In this document: positions 8,361 through 16,721 of the stretch, piece by piece
How the letters are laid out: each line of letters opens with the position of its first letter
How positions within the stretch are numbered: the first letter of the stretch is position 1
Assembly (NCBI RefSeq): GCF_024649945.1
Contig: NZ_JANKMS010000001.1
Span: 310,001-374,000 of the forward strand
DNA from: Flavobacterium panacis
GTDB taxonomy: Bacteria; Bacteroidota; Bacteroidia; Flavobacteriales; Flavobacteriaceae
Direction: 5' to 3'
Length of the DNA: 64,000 nt
Notes under the pieces: generated by a model
The model's database searches: none
What the model saw: only the letters and a program-made list of their open reading frames with translations
What the model was told of the DNA's origin: nothing
Made by a program: the position numbers and the translations under genes

Positions 8361-9929
8361 CTATTCGATTAACTGTACATTTAAGGATTTTAATTTTTGT
8401 AGAGTAGATGCTGAAACTTCTTCTAAACAGCCCAGACATAAAAACCGTTCTGCACGGCTGAAGGCAACATAACCCAATCGGGGATAATCAGTCGTTTCGC
8501 TATCTCTTTTTGATTCTCTTATCTCTCTCTTAGTCTCTATCCATAATAATAATTCTTCTTCCGTTTTGGCTATTGCCAAAACTGCTTCTGCTTCGAGTCC
8601 TTTGATGGTGTGTATATTGCATAATGTGACGACATTTCCAACATTGTTACTATTAAAATCAAATTTTAGATTTTCAATTTTAACTGGGAGCCCTGCTACC
8701 ATATCAAGATTTAGTTCCTCCTTAATGAATATTGCAAAAGTATTTTCATTAGTGATCCTGCCAGATCTTATGGCCTTTAAAATAGCAATGGAGTATTTTC
8801 TAAGTGTATAAATATCAGTTTTATAACGATCATAAAACTCCGTTGGATTCATCCTAATTGTAGAAAGTAGTGCATCTTGAACAGCTTTTATCGGTGATAC
8901 TCCCGTTTCTTTCTTCGGGTTCATAAAATGATTATTTACTGCCGCTGCAATACGTTTTATAACGTCATTCTTTTTTGCCAGTATACAACGTTGGGAAATG
9001 GCTATTTCCAAAGCATCGCATTTAGCATAAAATTCTTCAATCATTGGTTTGACGTTACCCCATTTAGCAGTAAAAACAACCTCTTCTCCTACTTCTGCTT
9101 CAGTTTTTCCTAATCTGCATGCTGCTACTTGCTTAAACGTGTTAGATTTGAACTGCCTTGCATTAAACTCATTAAGAAAAGATACTATTTTTTGAGTTGA
9201 TCTGAAATTCTTGTCATTAATTTCCACATCATATTTACTGCTCTTTGCTGCTTTTAATATCGGAATATTTTCAAACGTTTTTATAGATGAATCAAAACTC
9301 TGAATATACTGCTCAGGGTCCCCAACGCAATAAATTTTAGTTCTCTGCTGTTTTCTAATACCTTCAACAATAGTAAAAACATCATTGCCTGAATCTTGAA
9401 ATTCATCAACAAACAAATATTGAAGACGATTGCTAAGAGCCCTTATTACATTTTTATTAGTAACGCAGTCTTTAGAAATTGACAATGTTTGGTCAAATGT
9501 TATAAATCCATTCTTATTCAGTTTAGTAAGTATCTTTTTCTTTATAATCGCCTTTTGTTGTGGAGTTTTTGCCCGATCTTCCTTTGATTTTAGGCTTTGA
9601 ACTTTTAAATATACATCTTCAAGACCGCACTGTAAAAATAATTTTTCTCTGCCTACATCCTCGTTCCCAAAAACTGCAAAAGGCATGACAATAAATTTAT
9701 TCAAAAAGGAATGCATCGTCCCTATAAATAAATTTTCAGGGATACTGATTCGTTTGGATAATCTTAAATAAATATTATTGGCTGCTGCATTGGTGTAAGT
9801 GATTACCACGCAGTAACGTGCTGGTGATAGCTCCGGCAGCGAATCCATTATTGAGGACACCATATTATGTGTTTTTCCTGCTCCGGGTCCTGCAATGATT
9901 AATTTTGCATTTTTATTTTGAACGCTCAT
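8361..9929 (-). CDS. gajB: Gabija protein GajB, UvrD/Rep-like helicase
   Basis: 522 residues of superfamily 1 helicase. Walker A GPGAGKT is at 14-20, motif Ia VITYTNAAA at 42-50, motif II LFVDEFQDSG at 173-181, motif III VGDPEQYIQSF at 202-212. Motif V (HTIKGLEAEAVLAI) and motif VI (YVAFSRAERFLCLG) are near the end. It overlaps the upstream gajA stop by 4 bp, a translationally coupled arrangement. GajB in characterised Gabija systems (about 494 residues) binds the GajA tetramer and hydrolyses nucleotides released when GajA cuts DNA. The pairing with an OLD-type nuclease directly upstream is what distinguishes it from a housekeeping UvrD; it is also shorter than UvrD (about 720). Confidence is high for the family and good for Gabija. 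Confidence 0.88.
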   Translation of the reverse strand: MSVQNKNAKLIIAGPGAGKTHNMVSSIMDSLPELSPARYCVVITYTNAAANNIYLRLSKRISIPENLFIGTMHSFLNKFIVMPFAVFGNEDVGREKLFLQCGLEDVYLKVQSLKSKEDRAKTPQQKAIIKKKILTKLNKNGFITFDQTLSISKDCVTNKNVIRALSNRLQYLFVDEFQDSGNDVFTIVEGIRKQQRTKIYCVGDPEQYIQSFDSSIKTFENIPILKAAKSSKYDVEINDKNFRSTQKIVSFLNEFNARQFKSNTFKQVAACRLGKTEAEVGEEVVFTAKWGNVKPMIEEFYAKCDALEIAISQRCILAKKNDVIKRIAAAVNNHFMNPKKETGVSPIKAVQDALLSTIRMNPTEFYDRYKTDIYTLRKYSIAILKAIRSGRITNENTFAIFIKEELNLDMVAGLPVKIENLKFDFNSNNVGNVVTLCNIHTIKGLEAEAVLAIAKTEEELLLWIETKREIRESKRDSETTDYPRLGYVAFSRAERFLCLGCLEEVSASTLQKLKSLNVQLIE

Positions 9930-11812
9930 TCCGCAAATAAATCTAATCCATCAATTATATACTTCGGAACAACAAATCCATCTGTTGGATTCTCAGAATC
10001 AGTCAGGTTAAGCATTAAAGAATATGCAAACTCGGATTTGTAGTCTTCGATAAGAGCAAAAAAATCATTGGTATCAATTGCATTCTTTCCTAGCTTAGTT
10101 ACATAGGCTTTTCCTGAATTTGGTCTGACCTCCTTCAGAACTTTAAGCAGGATATCGCGTCCCTTGCCTTTCAAATTTGCATTAATTACATCCTTTTCAA
10201 ATGTTGTATCATCAGTAATTCCAACTTTGATTTGAGAAGTGCCTTTGTATTTAAATGCCAAGTTATCTGCACGGTCTTTTGTTTTAGTATCGGAATCTTT
10301 ATCGGTTAGCACTAGACATTTTTGAAAAAAACCATTTTTGATAATTTCAAGAAAGTAACTAAATGCAAGGCCATTAACATTTACCACACAGCAGCTTGAT
10401 TTTTCTGTTGAGTGTTTAAATATCCGTTCAAAAAAGACAGGAACTAAAAGTTTTTCAGATATACCTTCCACAAGTATTATTTTTCTAGAATAAAAAATAT
10501 TCGTATTTACTGCATCAAGATATTTATTAAGGTACTTAATTTGTTTCTTGCCTAAAGCATTTTGACTAAATCCATCTAATATATAATGGGATTCAATCTT
10601 ATCTCCATCTTTATATAAAACTACGGTATTTTCAAAATTAATCTTTGTTGTTATATGTGTAGAATGAGAGGTTATTAGTAGCTGAATGTCTTTTCTGAAA
10701 TCTTTGCTGCCTTCATTTTTTATTAAAGATTCTATATTATGGGCCAAATGATCCTGTAGGTTTGGATGCAGATGCGACTCCGGTTCTTCAAGACCAACCA
10801 CTCTGAAATAAGAACTATGCCCGCGTGTTACATCCTCAACATAGGATAGAACTAAAGAAATAAATAACAGATTATTTCTTCCCGTTCCATTCCTTTCAAT
10901 CTTTATAGGATTATCTCCATAAATAAGACTAATTTTTTTTAACAGGTCAGATACATCAGGAAGTGAAAAAATTAAATCTACAAGATTTGATGTTTCATCT
11001 GTTGCCAAAGAAATTTTATCCAGCTGGACCGAAATCCCGTTCTTTATTTCCTGCAGCGTTTCATTATCATTTATAGCTTGCTGCAATCCTACCAATTGTC
11101 CTTTAAGATCTTGGTATTTTTCTTCTTCTTTCGAATTCAATATTCTAAAAAGCAGTCTGCTGTTATGGCTGGCTACTAGTTCTGTACATGCATCTCGTAA
11201 GGCATCCAGTAATTCAAATTTTAACTGATTAAGATGATAAATATTAGCATTGGAGCTGCTGTTGCCTCCACCGTAAATGGTATAGAAATACTTGGAAATT
11301 GGAAAATTGATCAAATCCAGCTTGGCACTGGGAAGCAGTGCGTCATAAACGTCCTGTGAATGTTCTTCAATAAATTTTGTAATGAAATCTCTCTGTCGCT
11401 GGAGATCTTCCAGTTTATCAAATCGAGGACCAGGAGCAAATCTGTAAGTTAGCGTTATCTCGGTAAAATCAGCGTTGCTGTACCAGTCTCCAACTACCGA
11501 TTCCTGATCTTCGTCCCAGTCAGTTAATGTGGCTTCAATAAATATCTCAGGAAATATAATTTCATTCAGCGGGATATCAAAATTTAAAATATCTGTTTTG
11601 AACTTATAAATTGCTCCATAGTTAAAATCAGCAACTTCTAAAACACGGCGTTTATTATATGACACATCTTGTCCCAAGATAAGTCCAATACTGTCTAAAA
11701 GATTTGATTTTCCGATATTGTTCTCCCCAATAATTAAAGTCAACGGTTTTAAATCTATTTCGAATTCACGGAATGTTCTGTAATTTTTAATAACAAGTTT
11801 TGAAATATACAT
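9926..11812 (-). CDS. gajA: Gabija protein GajA, OLD-family ATP-dependent endonuclease
   Basis: 628 residues. The N-terminal ABC-type ATPase has FREFEIDLKPLTLIIGE then Walker A GENNIGKSN (29-37); signature and Walker B region GLEEPESHLHP is at 340-350, and a SHSTH loop follows at 382-386. The C-terminal TOPRIM nuclease begins about residue 444 with IILVEGISEK (catalytic Glu449) and contains VLTDKDSD (Asp504/506). This order, ATPase then TOPRIM, is that of OLD nucleases and of GajA (578 residues in Bacillus cereus), which assembles as a tetramer and nicks phage DNA when nucleotide levels fall. It is 4-bp overlapped by gajB downstream, and a DUF6236-like gene ends 65 bp upstream on the same strand. 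A stand-alone OLD nuclease is the alternative, made unlikely by the neighbour. Confidence 0.9.
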   Translation of the reverse strand: MYISKLVIKNYRTFREFEIDLKPLTLIIGENNIGKSNLLDSIGLILGQDVSYNKRRVLEVADFNYGAIYKFKTDILNFDIPLNEIIFPEIFIEATLTDWDEDQESVVGDWYSNADFTEITLTYRFAPGPRFDKLEDLQRQRDFITKFIEEHSQDVYDALLPSAKLDLINFPISKYFYTIYGGGNSSSNANIYHLNQLKFELLDALRDACTELVASHNSRLLFRILNSKEEEKYQDLKGQLVGLQQAINDNETLQEIKNGISVQLDKISLATDETSNLVDLIFSLPDVSDLLKKISLIYGDNPIKIERNGTGRNNLLFISLVLSYVEDVTRGHSSYFRVVGLEEPESHLHPNLQDHLAHNIESLIKNEGSKDFRKDIQLLITSHSTHITTKINFENTVVLYKDGDKIESHYILDGFSQNALGKKQIKYLNKYLDAVNTNIFYSRKIILVEGISEKLLVPVFFERIFKHSTEKSSCCVVNVNGLAFSYFLEIIKNGFFQKCLVLTDKDSDTKTKDRADNLAFKYKGTSQIKVGITDDTTFEKDVINANLKGKGRDILLKVLKEVRPNSGKAYVTKLGKNAIDTNDFFALIEDYKSEFAYSLMLNLTDSENPTDGFVVPKYIIDGLDLFAE

Positions 11813-11877
11813 CGAAAGAATTATTGTTTAATTATTTTATAAATTAGCACATCATTTTTTTGCCGACTCTTAAATGA

Positions 11878-13014
11878 CTACCATTTTCGAATTCCTTTAA
11901 CAGTGTCATTTACTCTGGTAAGAATATCACCTCCTGAAAGTTCGGATTTTAAATTTAAGAGATAAGATTTTGGATTTTGCTTTAGCCCCAATTTGTCTTT
12001 CCTTACTGAATTTGCAGCAGATACCATTCCGAATATAATTCCTCCCGCTGTAACAAAAGGTTTTGCTTCTTCGGAAACATATTCTGTCAATGATGCAATT
12101 GTGGTTGGCAGCGAAATACTTAAAAACTTACTGGCAGTCTCTATTTTGTTTAGACTATAGAGCTCTTCTAAATTTTTAGTCTCCTTTAAAATGATTTTTG
12201 AATGCTGATTTAGCGCATCTTCTAAAGCACTGCCGTTATCAAGGTCGGTTATTGAATTCGACAAATTTGAAATTTCATTAAAAAATGCTGTTCTTTCTTC
12301 ATCATATTTACTACGGATATTGAGAATTTTATCCAAGGGAACATCATTGATATTTTTAGGCACAACTGTTTCGATAAGCAGATTTCCTAACTTATATTCA
12401 AACTGGCTCTTATAATCAGAATTAATTGGTGATTCAAAATAAAGAGAAGTTGAAAACGATTGTTCAACATCAGTAACAATTGGGAGTGATTTATTCTTAG
12501 AAATGCTTTTTGCAAAATAAGTCATATAAAGCATTCCAATCTCACTATCTATTCTCACCCAATCTTCCCATTGACTCTGACCTGGAACAGCAACACCTAT
12601 CTCAAATAAATACTCTTTTAGCTGTCGATCTATTTTTTGGACATGAATATAAGTCCCGCTTGACTGCACGATATCTGAAAAAAAACTTTTTCTGTTACGA
12701 TAATTCATGTCATAATCTCTGCGTTCTCTGTGTCTCCGAAAAAACCTGTCATTAAAAAAAGCATCCGATTCAAGAATCGGCCTTAGTTCCTGACTGAAGC
12801 TATGAAATGCTTCTGATGTGTCCCAAATCTCAGGTCGATAGTCCTTAATAAATTTAGATTCATTTTTTATTGTAATGATATCTTCACTGTCTGAAGGTTC
12901 AACAGAATCAGGTACTATTCGTGAAATATTGTCCCAAAACAGTAAAGCATGCTTAATCCAGTTTTTGTTTGTCAGGTTAATGTGAGGGTAATAAAGTGCA
13001 TGTCCGAAACTCAT
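11878..13014 (-). CDS. DUF6236-like protein of unknown function, upstream of gajA
   Basis: 378 residues. The opening ALYYPHINLTNKNWIKHALLFWDNISRIVP resembles, from memory, the start of DUF6236 proteins (a 'YYP..h....WlK...LyWd...RIvP' pattern), which often turn up in accessory regions. The middle is helical and charged. Near the C-terminus (about 305-345) a segment rich in Ala, Gly and small hydrophobics (SLPTTIASLTEYV, then AGGIIFGMVSAA) could be a membrane-interacting hairpin. No catalytic motif is visible. It is the first gene of the minus-strand run leading into gajA, gap 65 bp, so a sensor, regulator or accessory role in the same system is possible but unproven. The DUF assignment is moderately sure; the function is unknown. 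Confidence 0.6.
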   Translation of the reverse strand: MSFGHALYYPHINLTNKNWIKHALLFWDNISRIVPDSVEPSDSEDIITIKNESKFIKDYRPEIWDTSEAFHSFSQELRPILESDAFFNDRFFRRHRERRDYDMNYRNRKSFFSDIVQSSGTYIHVQKIDRQLKEYLFEIGVAVPGQSQWEDWVRIDSEIGMLYMTYFAKSISKNKSLPIVTDVEQSFSTSLYFESPINSDYKSQFEYKLGNLLIETVVPKNINDVPLDKILNIRSKYDEERTAFFNEISNLSNSITDLDNGSALEDALNQHSKIILKETKNLEELYSLNKIETASKFLSISLPTTIASLTEYVSEEAKPFVTAGGIIFGMVSAANSVRKDKLGLKQNPKSYLLNLKSELSGGDILTRVNDTVKGIRKW

Positions 13015-13492
13015 ATTTTCTTATTTATAGATTGGTTAGTTGAATGTTCTGGATTCTGTCTGGATCTAACTTATTTAAGGCTTTAAAGAATTAATCTTTA
13101 ATTATTTTTTTTAATACGATCGCAATTAATACCAAACCTACAAAATGGTACTAATCTTCTTTTACGGTTTTCCATAAACGCATATTGAAATGGCAAATTA
13201 ATTCTTTAAGATATAAATGGACACAGTATAAATACCTGTTTTAAATAGTAAATAATATCATTTTCATTCGAAACGGCATAAAAAGGCAGCCAAGATAGTG
13301 CCCGCCGTATGCTGCATGCGCATAATGGCGCCGCTTTCGCTTGCCACCCTTCGGGACTTATAGCACTCCGCATCCTCATAACCGGTCACTTGATTCTTGC
13401 TTTCTTTTTTCCCGTTTTTTCTTTTGAAAACAATTTTTGGGAGTGCAGGGAGAAAGAAATTTTAAATAACAGTAACGCTAAAATTTAAAATC
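13015..13492. other. Intergenic region with GC-rich block before ssb
   Basis: A 478-bp gap. The first 260 bp are AT-rich and nondescript. From about 13283 to 13400 the base composition shifts to GC-rich, with self-complementary pieces such as GCATGCGC and ATGCGCAT near 13310-13325. A T-rich run follows (13398-13430), then the ssb leader. Short frames cross the block on both strands (about 56-59 codons each) but neither is convincing as a gene. Such a block before ssb may be a structured leader RNA or a conserved element site; no function is shown by the sequence alone. Confidence 0.5.
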
Positions 13493-13885
13493 ATGGAAAT
13501 CACAGGACGTATTACAAAAGATGCTCTAGCCCGTAAAGTGGGAAATGAAAAACAGGTCGTTAACTTCTCCATTGCCATCAATGACAGCTACAAGCCAAAA
13601 GGAAGCACCGAGTACAAACAGATTACAACTTTTATCGACTGCTCCTATTGGCTGAATGCAAAACTAGCCGATTGGCTTAAAAAAGGGACTCTTGTTCAGC
13701 TCTTCGGACGTGTCGGGATTAGTACCTATATCGGTCACGATGGCTCGGCTATGGGGTCTTTGACCTTTCACATCAACAGCCTTAAGATTTTGGCTTTTGC
13801 CAAAAAAGAGGATGGGTCTGCGGGCGCTGTTATCACGCCTAAAAAACAAAACCAGTCCGACGATCCCGATGACCTGCCTTTTTAA
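13493..13885 (+). CDS. ssb: Single-stranded DNA-binding protein
   Basis: 130 residues with one OB-fold (about 1-105: MEITGRITKDALARKV, then VVNFSIAIND, then TFIDCSYW) and a short linker ending in DDPDDLPF. That acidic Phe-terminated tip is the protein-docking tail of bacterial SSB. At 130 residues it is shorter than chromosomal SSB of E. coli (178), as usual for element-borne copies in Bacteroidota. It begins a plus-strand set with pcfK- and pcfJ-like genes, a combination typical of conjugative elements, where it would protect single-stranded DNA during transfer or establishment. The start is well supported: the OB-fold's first strand begins at this Met. Confidence 0.93.
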   Translation: MEITGRITKDALARKVGNEKQVVNFSIAINDSYKPKGSTEYKQITTFIDCSYWLNAKLADWLKKGTLVQLFGRVGISTYIGHDGSAMGSLTFHINSLKILAFAKKEDGSAGAVITPKKQNQSDDPDDLPF

Positions 13886-13924
13886 GAGTTCGGATTGTAT
13901 TTATAAACGCCAAAAAATCACATT

Positions 13925-14287
13925 ATGAAAGCCTTGGACAAAAACGAGTATTCGGACTACGATGTAAGCCGTGTATTTAACGAAATCATTTTAAGCCATT
14001 TGGAAGGCTATAACGGAAAGAAAAAACAGCAGTTGAAGTCTTTCCTTGAAGACTTGGCTCGTGGTGGCTGTATCAGCGGTATGATAGGGGAATTTATCTA
14101 TCATAATGACTGCAAAGCTTTTTACATCAAACATCTTGAAGATTTGGAAGGGATTAAGGATGAATTGGAAGAAGCATTTGGAGAGCCTGTAGCCAACCGC
14201 TACAAACTGCCCCACTACACTTTTTTATGCTGGCTCTGCTTTGAGGAATACTGCTACGGCATTTACAGAGATGTCTTTGAACAATAG
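13925..14287 (+). CDS. Conserved mobile-element protein of unknown function
   Basis: 120 residues, acidic and rich in Tyr, Glu and Cys, with no signal peptide or membrane segment. It begins MKALDKNEYSDYDVSRV and is predicted mostly helical. I do not recognise a named domain with certainty; it may belong to DUF7222, a family I associate with such elements. It lies 39 bp after ssb and 23 bp before the pcfK-like gene on the same strand, so it is probably part of the same transcription unit. Its role is unknown; antirestriction-like or replication-accessory roles are only guesses from the neighbourhood. Confidence 0.7.
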   Translation: MKALDKNEYSDYDVSRVFNEIILSHLEGYNGKKKQQLKSFLEDLARGGCISGMIGEFIYHNDCKAFYIKHLEDLEGIKDELEEAFGEPVANRYKLPHYTFLCWLCFEEYCYGIYRDVFEQ

Positions 14288-14310
14288 CTATTAATGAAAC
14301 TTTTCCCATT

Positions 14311-14697
14311 ATGAAACCATCAGAGAACTTTAAAACCGCTATAGAGAATTATCTCAACACTACTGCACAGAAAGATACTGTTTTTGCCCGAAGCCTTGCC
14401 AAAGAAACCAAAAACATCGAAAGCTGTTTTAATTACATTTTTGGCGAGGTAAAAAAAACAGGATTGTGCGCCTTTGACAATCAGGAAATCTTTGACATGG
14501 CAATGAAATACTATACCGATGATTCCATCGGCATTCCTGCCCCTGTAGCATGCAGGGCTGTAGTGCAGTCCCCTGCCAAAGCAGACCTTTTCTCTCAGCC
14601 TGAAATACCCTCGTTGTCAAGTAAAAGCGAAACCATACCTCAAGTAAAACAGGAAGTTAAACTCGTGCAGACCGCCTTAACACTTTTTGACCTATGA
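14311..14697 (+). CDS. PcfK-like family protein
   Basis: 128 residues. The opening MKPSENFKTAIENYLN, then FARSLAKETKNIESCFNYI, then IFDMAMKYYTDD is the PcfK-like pattern, named after a gene of the Enterococcus conjugative plasmid pCF10 and common in Bacteroidota integrative elements. The biochemical role is not known. The stop codon overlaps the start of the PcfJ-like gene by 4 bp, so the two are translationally coupled, as is usual for this pair. The tail (about 85-128) is low in structure, with Pro, Ser and Lys. Confidence 0.85.
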   Translation: MKPSENFKTAIENYLNTTAQKDTVFARSLAKETKNIESCFNYIFGEVKKTGLCAFDNQEIFDMAMKYYTDDSIGIPAPVACRAVVQSPAKADLFSQPEIPSLSSKSETIPQVKQEVKLVQTALTLFDL

Positions 14698-15998
14698 TAC
14701 CCAAAACCAGCATCGAAAAACAGCTTACAGCACTAAGCGCTTCACTTGCTCCGATAACGTGCGAAGTTGAAGCTTGGGCTGAAAAAAATATTTTTCTGGA
14801 TTGGGCTGTTCTGTCAAGAGGAAAATTCTACTGCCTGCAGTGTGCGCACTCTTGGAAACCCTCAGACAGCGAATCCTGCTGTAAATTCATCAATTGCGCC
14901 CACTGTAAAGCAAAACTTAAAATGCAGGCGTGTAATCAAGTACATTTCAAAGAAATAGAATATTTTGCCATATTGGAAACCTGTGCTGGATATCAGGTTG
15001 TTAGGATAATAATCGCATACAAACACATGAAGAAAAATTTTATGCCGACTTACTTCTGTAAAGAAGTGATGCAGCATTGGATAAGCCAAAAAGGGGAAGT
15101 CCGCAGTTTTTCAATAGGCACTAATGTATTTTCAAATACGATAGATGCTTGGAAATTCTATTCCCCCCTTGAAATCAAACCAAAGGATTTCTTTCGAAAT
15201 GCCAAATATTACATCAATCCCTTCAAAGTTTATCCAAAGGTAAAAGTGCTTCCGCTTTTGAAAAGGAACGGTTTCAAAAACTCGGTATACAATATTGCCC
15301 CGCACCTGCTCTTTTCATCCCTGCTGACCGATCCCACAGCAGAAACCCTGCTAAAGGCAAAACAGCAGAACCTCCTGCAGTATTATCTTGGTGCTTCACG
15401 TCAGCGTGTTAAACACAATTGGCAGGCAGTCAAAACTGTAATCAGAAAAAATTATAAAATCACTGATGTGCAGATTTGGGAAGATTATCTCGAACTGCTC
15501 CGATATTTCAAAAAAGACCTGTCCTGTCCTGCTTATGTCTGTCCCGAAAATCTCAGCATGGCGCACGACCATTTGGTGCAGAAAAAAAGGGAACTGCTCA
15601 GAAAGAAAAAACTGCAGGATCTGCGCCTTGAAATCGAAAAAGCGCAGAAAAGGTACGCAAGTGATAAAAAACGTTTTTTTGGACTGTTTTTCAAGGAAAA
15701 GGAACTTAGTATCTCTGTAATTGAAAACGTTAAGGATTTCATGCAGGAGGGCGACGATTTAGGGCATTGTGTTTTTACCAATGAATACTATGACAGAAAA
15801 GATTCCCTGATACTGTCGGCTAAGATGGCTGAAAAATCAGTTGAAACCATTGAAGTATCACTAAGCCGTATGGAGATCCTGCAATGCAGGGGCATGAAAA
15901 ACAATGCTTCCAAGCACCACAAACGTATTCTGAGCCTGATGTCTAAAAATCTGTATCAGATTAAAGCCAGGATGAAACAAAAGCAGAAGAAAGTCTAA
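14694..15998 (+). CDS. PcfJ domain-containing protein
   Basis: 434 residues. Near the N-terminus is a zinc-finger-like cluster (FYCLQCAHSW, then SCCKFINCAHCKAK, about 46-72). The C-terminal third has the PcfJ signature: FMQEGDDLGHCVFTNEYY, then DSLILSAKM and TIEVSL. A basic coiled-coil-like stretch (KKRELLRKKKLQDL and following) sits between. PcfJ proteins accompany PcfK in pCF10-type plasmids and Bacteroidota ICEs; the reaction is unknown, but the zinc cluster suggests nucleic-acid contact. It starts inside the pcfK stop region (4-bp overlap) and is followed 9 bp later by a strong terminator, closing the operon begun by ssb. Confidence 0.88.
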   Translation: MIPKTSIEKQLTALSASLAPITCEVEAWAEKNIFLDWAVLSRGKFYCLQCAHSWKPSDSESCCKFINCAHCKAKLKMQACNQVHFKEIEYFAILETCAGYQVVRIIIAYKHMKKNFMPTYFCKEVMQHWISQKGEVRSFSIGTNVFSNTIDAWKFYSPLEIKPKDFFRNAKYYINPFKVYPKVKVLPLLKRNGFKNSVYNIAPHLLFSSLLTDPTAETLLKAKQQNLLQYYLGASRQRVKHNWQAVKTVIRKNYKITDVQIWEDYLELLRYFKKDLSCPAYVCPENLSMAHDHLVQKKRELLRKKKLQDLRLEIEKAQKRYASDKKRFFGLFFKEKELSISVIENVKDFMQEGDDLGHCVFTNEYYDRKDSLILSAKMAEKSVETIEVSLSRMEILQCRGMKNNASKHHKRILSLMSKNLYQIKARMKQKQKKV

Positions 15999-16006
15999 AG
16001 TATAAC

Positions 16007-16033
16007 AAAGCCGGTATCTATGCCGGCTTTTTT
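16007..16033 (+). terminator. Rho-independent terminator of the ssb-pcfK-pcfJ unit
   Basis: AAAGCCGG (16007-16014) pairs with CCGGCTTT (16023-16030) around an 8-nt loop, followed by more T residues to 16033. It lies 9 bp after the PcfJ stop. Confidence 0.88.
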
Positions 16034-16190
16034 GTGGCGGCGCAGACACTTCAAGGTTTTGGATGCTGTCTTAAATACAGGCATTGTTTTTGAAATTCAA
16101 ACCTTTACCTGCTTAAAAATATAATCATAAAATTGCTGTGCACCCCAAAATTTTTAGTAATTTTCTATCCAATCAGGTAAACCCGGCAAT

Positions 16191-16682
16191 ATGGATGACA
16201 AAGGACAAATAGGTGAAGATTTTGTAAATGATCTGGCATACAGATCATTCCTTAAGTACTGGTGCTATCCTGGACCGAAACATGAAAATGGGGATAAAAA
16301 GGAAATCTGCGACCTGATGATCATCTTCAATTCAGTTCTCATTATCATCTCGGTTAAAAACTACGAGTTTAAGGGAAACCATTTCAGGTACTTCAACAAT
16401 ACAATTGAAAAGGCAGTCAAGCAGATCCACGGCGCATGCCGTACCTTGTTTAGTGCCAAAGAAGTGCAGATTAAACATCCTGACAAAGAAATTGAGATCT
16501 TTCCCAGGGAACAGATAAAAAAAGTTTTCAGGATTGTAATAAATCTGGGAGAGGGCGTAAAGTTCTATCCCTTTAACCAAACCACAAAAAATGATGACTA
16601 CGTAACGCTTTTTGACAAGGATTCCTTTCAGACCATTATAGATCAGCTCGACACTATTCCTGACTTTATCGATTATCTGTAA
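16191..16682 (+). CDS. PD-(D/E)XK/NERD-like nuclease, N-terminal half of an interrupted gene
   Basis: 163 residues. GEDFVNDLAYRSF, then a Trp-Cys-Tyr-Pro segment, then EICDLMIIFNSVLIIISVKNYEF fits a Mrr/NERD-like PD-(D/E)XK core: Asp in CDLMIIF and Lys in SVK, with Ser where Glu or Gln is usual. A basic helix with HGACRTLFSAK follows. It ends at TAA 16680-16682, and the same frame continues open as KREKLFKGRTTIIM straight into the next coding stretch (ATG 16722). As I recall, relatives are single proteins of about 430-500 residues in which this core is followed by the second half, so a nonsense mutation in one gene is likely. Catalysis is doubtful given the Ser substitution. It lies just downstream of the element backbone, in an accessory slot. 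Confidence 0.7.
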   Translation: MDDKGQIGEDFVNDLAYRSFLKYWCYPGPKHENGDKKEICDLMIIFNSVLIIISVKNYEFKGNHFRYFNNTIEKAVKQIHGACRTLFSAKEVQIKHPDKEIEIFPREQIKKVFRIVINLGEGVKFYPFNQTTKNDDYVTLFDKDSFQTIIDQLDTIPDFIDYL

Positions 16683-16721
16683 AAAAGAGAGAAGCTTTTT
16701 AAAGGCAGGACCACTATCATT

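Noticed and set aside
9926..11812. PARIS or retron-type OLD nuclease in place of GajA
   Set aside because: The TOPRIM is in the same chain as the ATPase and the adjacent gene is a UvrD-like helicase, which fits Gabija; PARIS splits ATPase and TOPRIM, and no reverse transcriptase is present.
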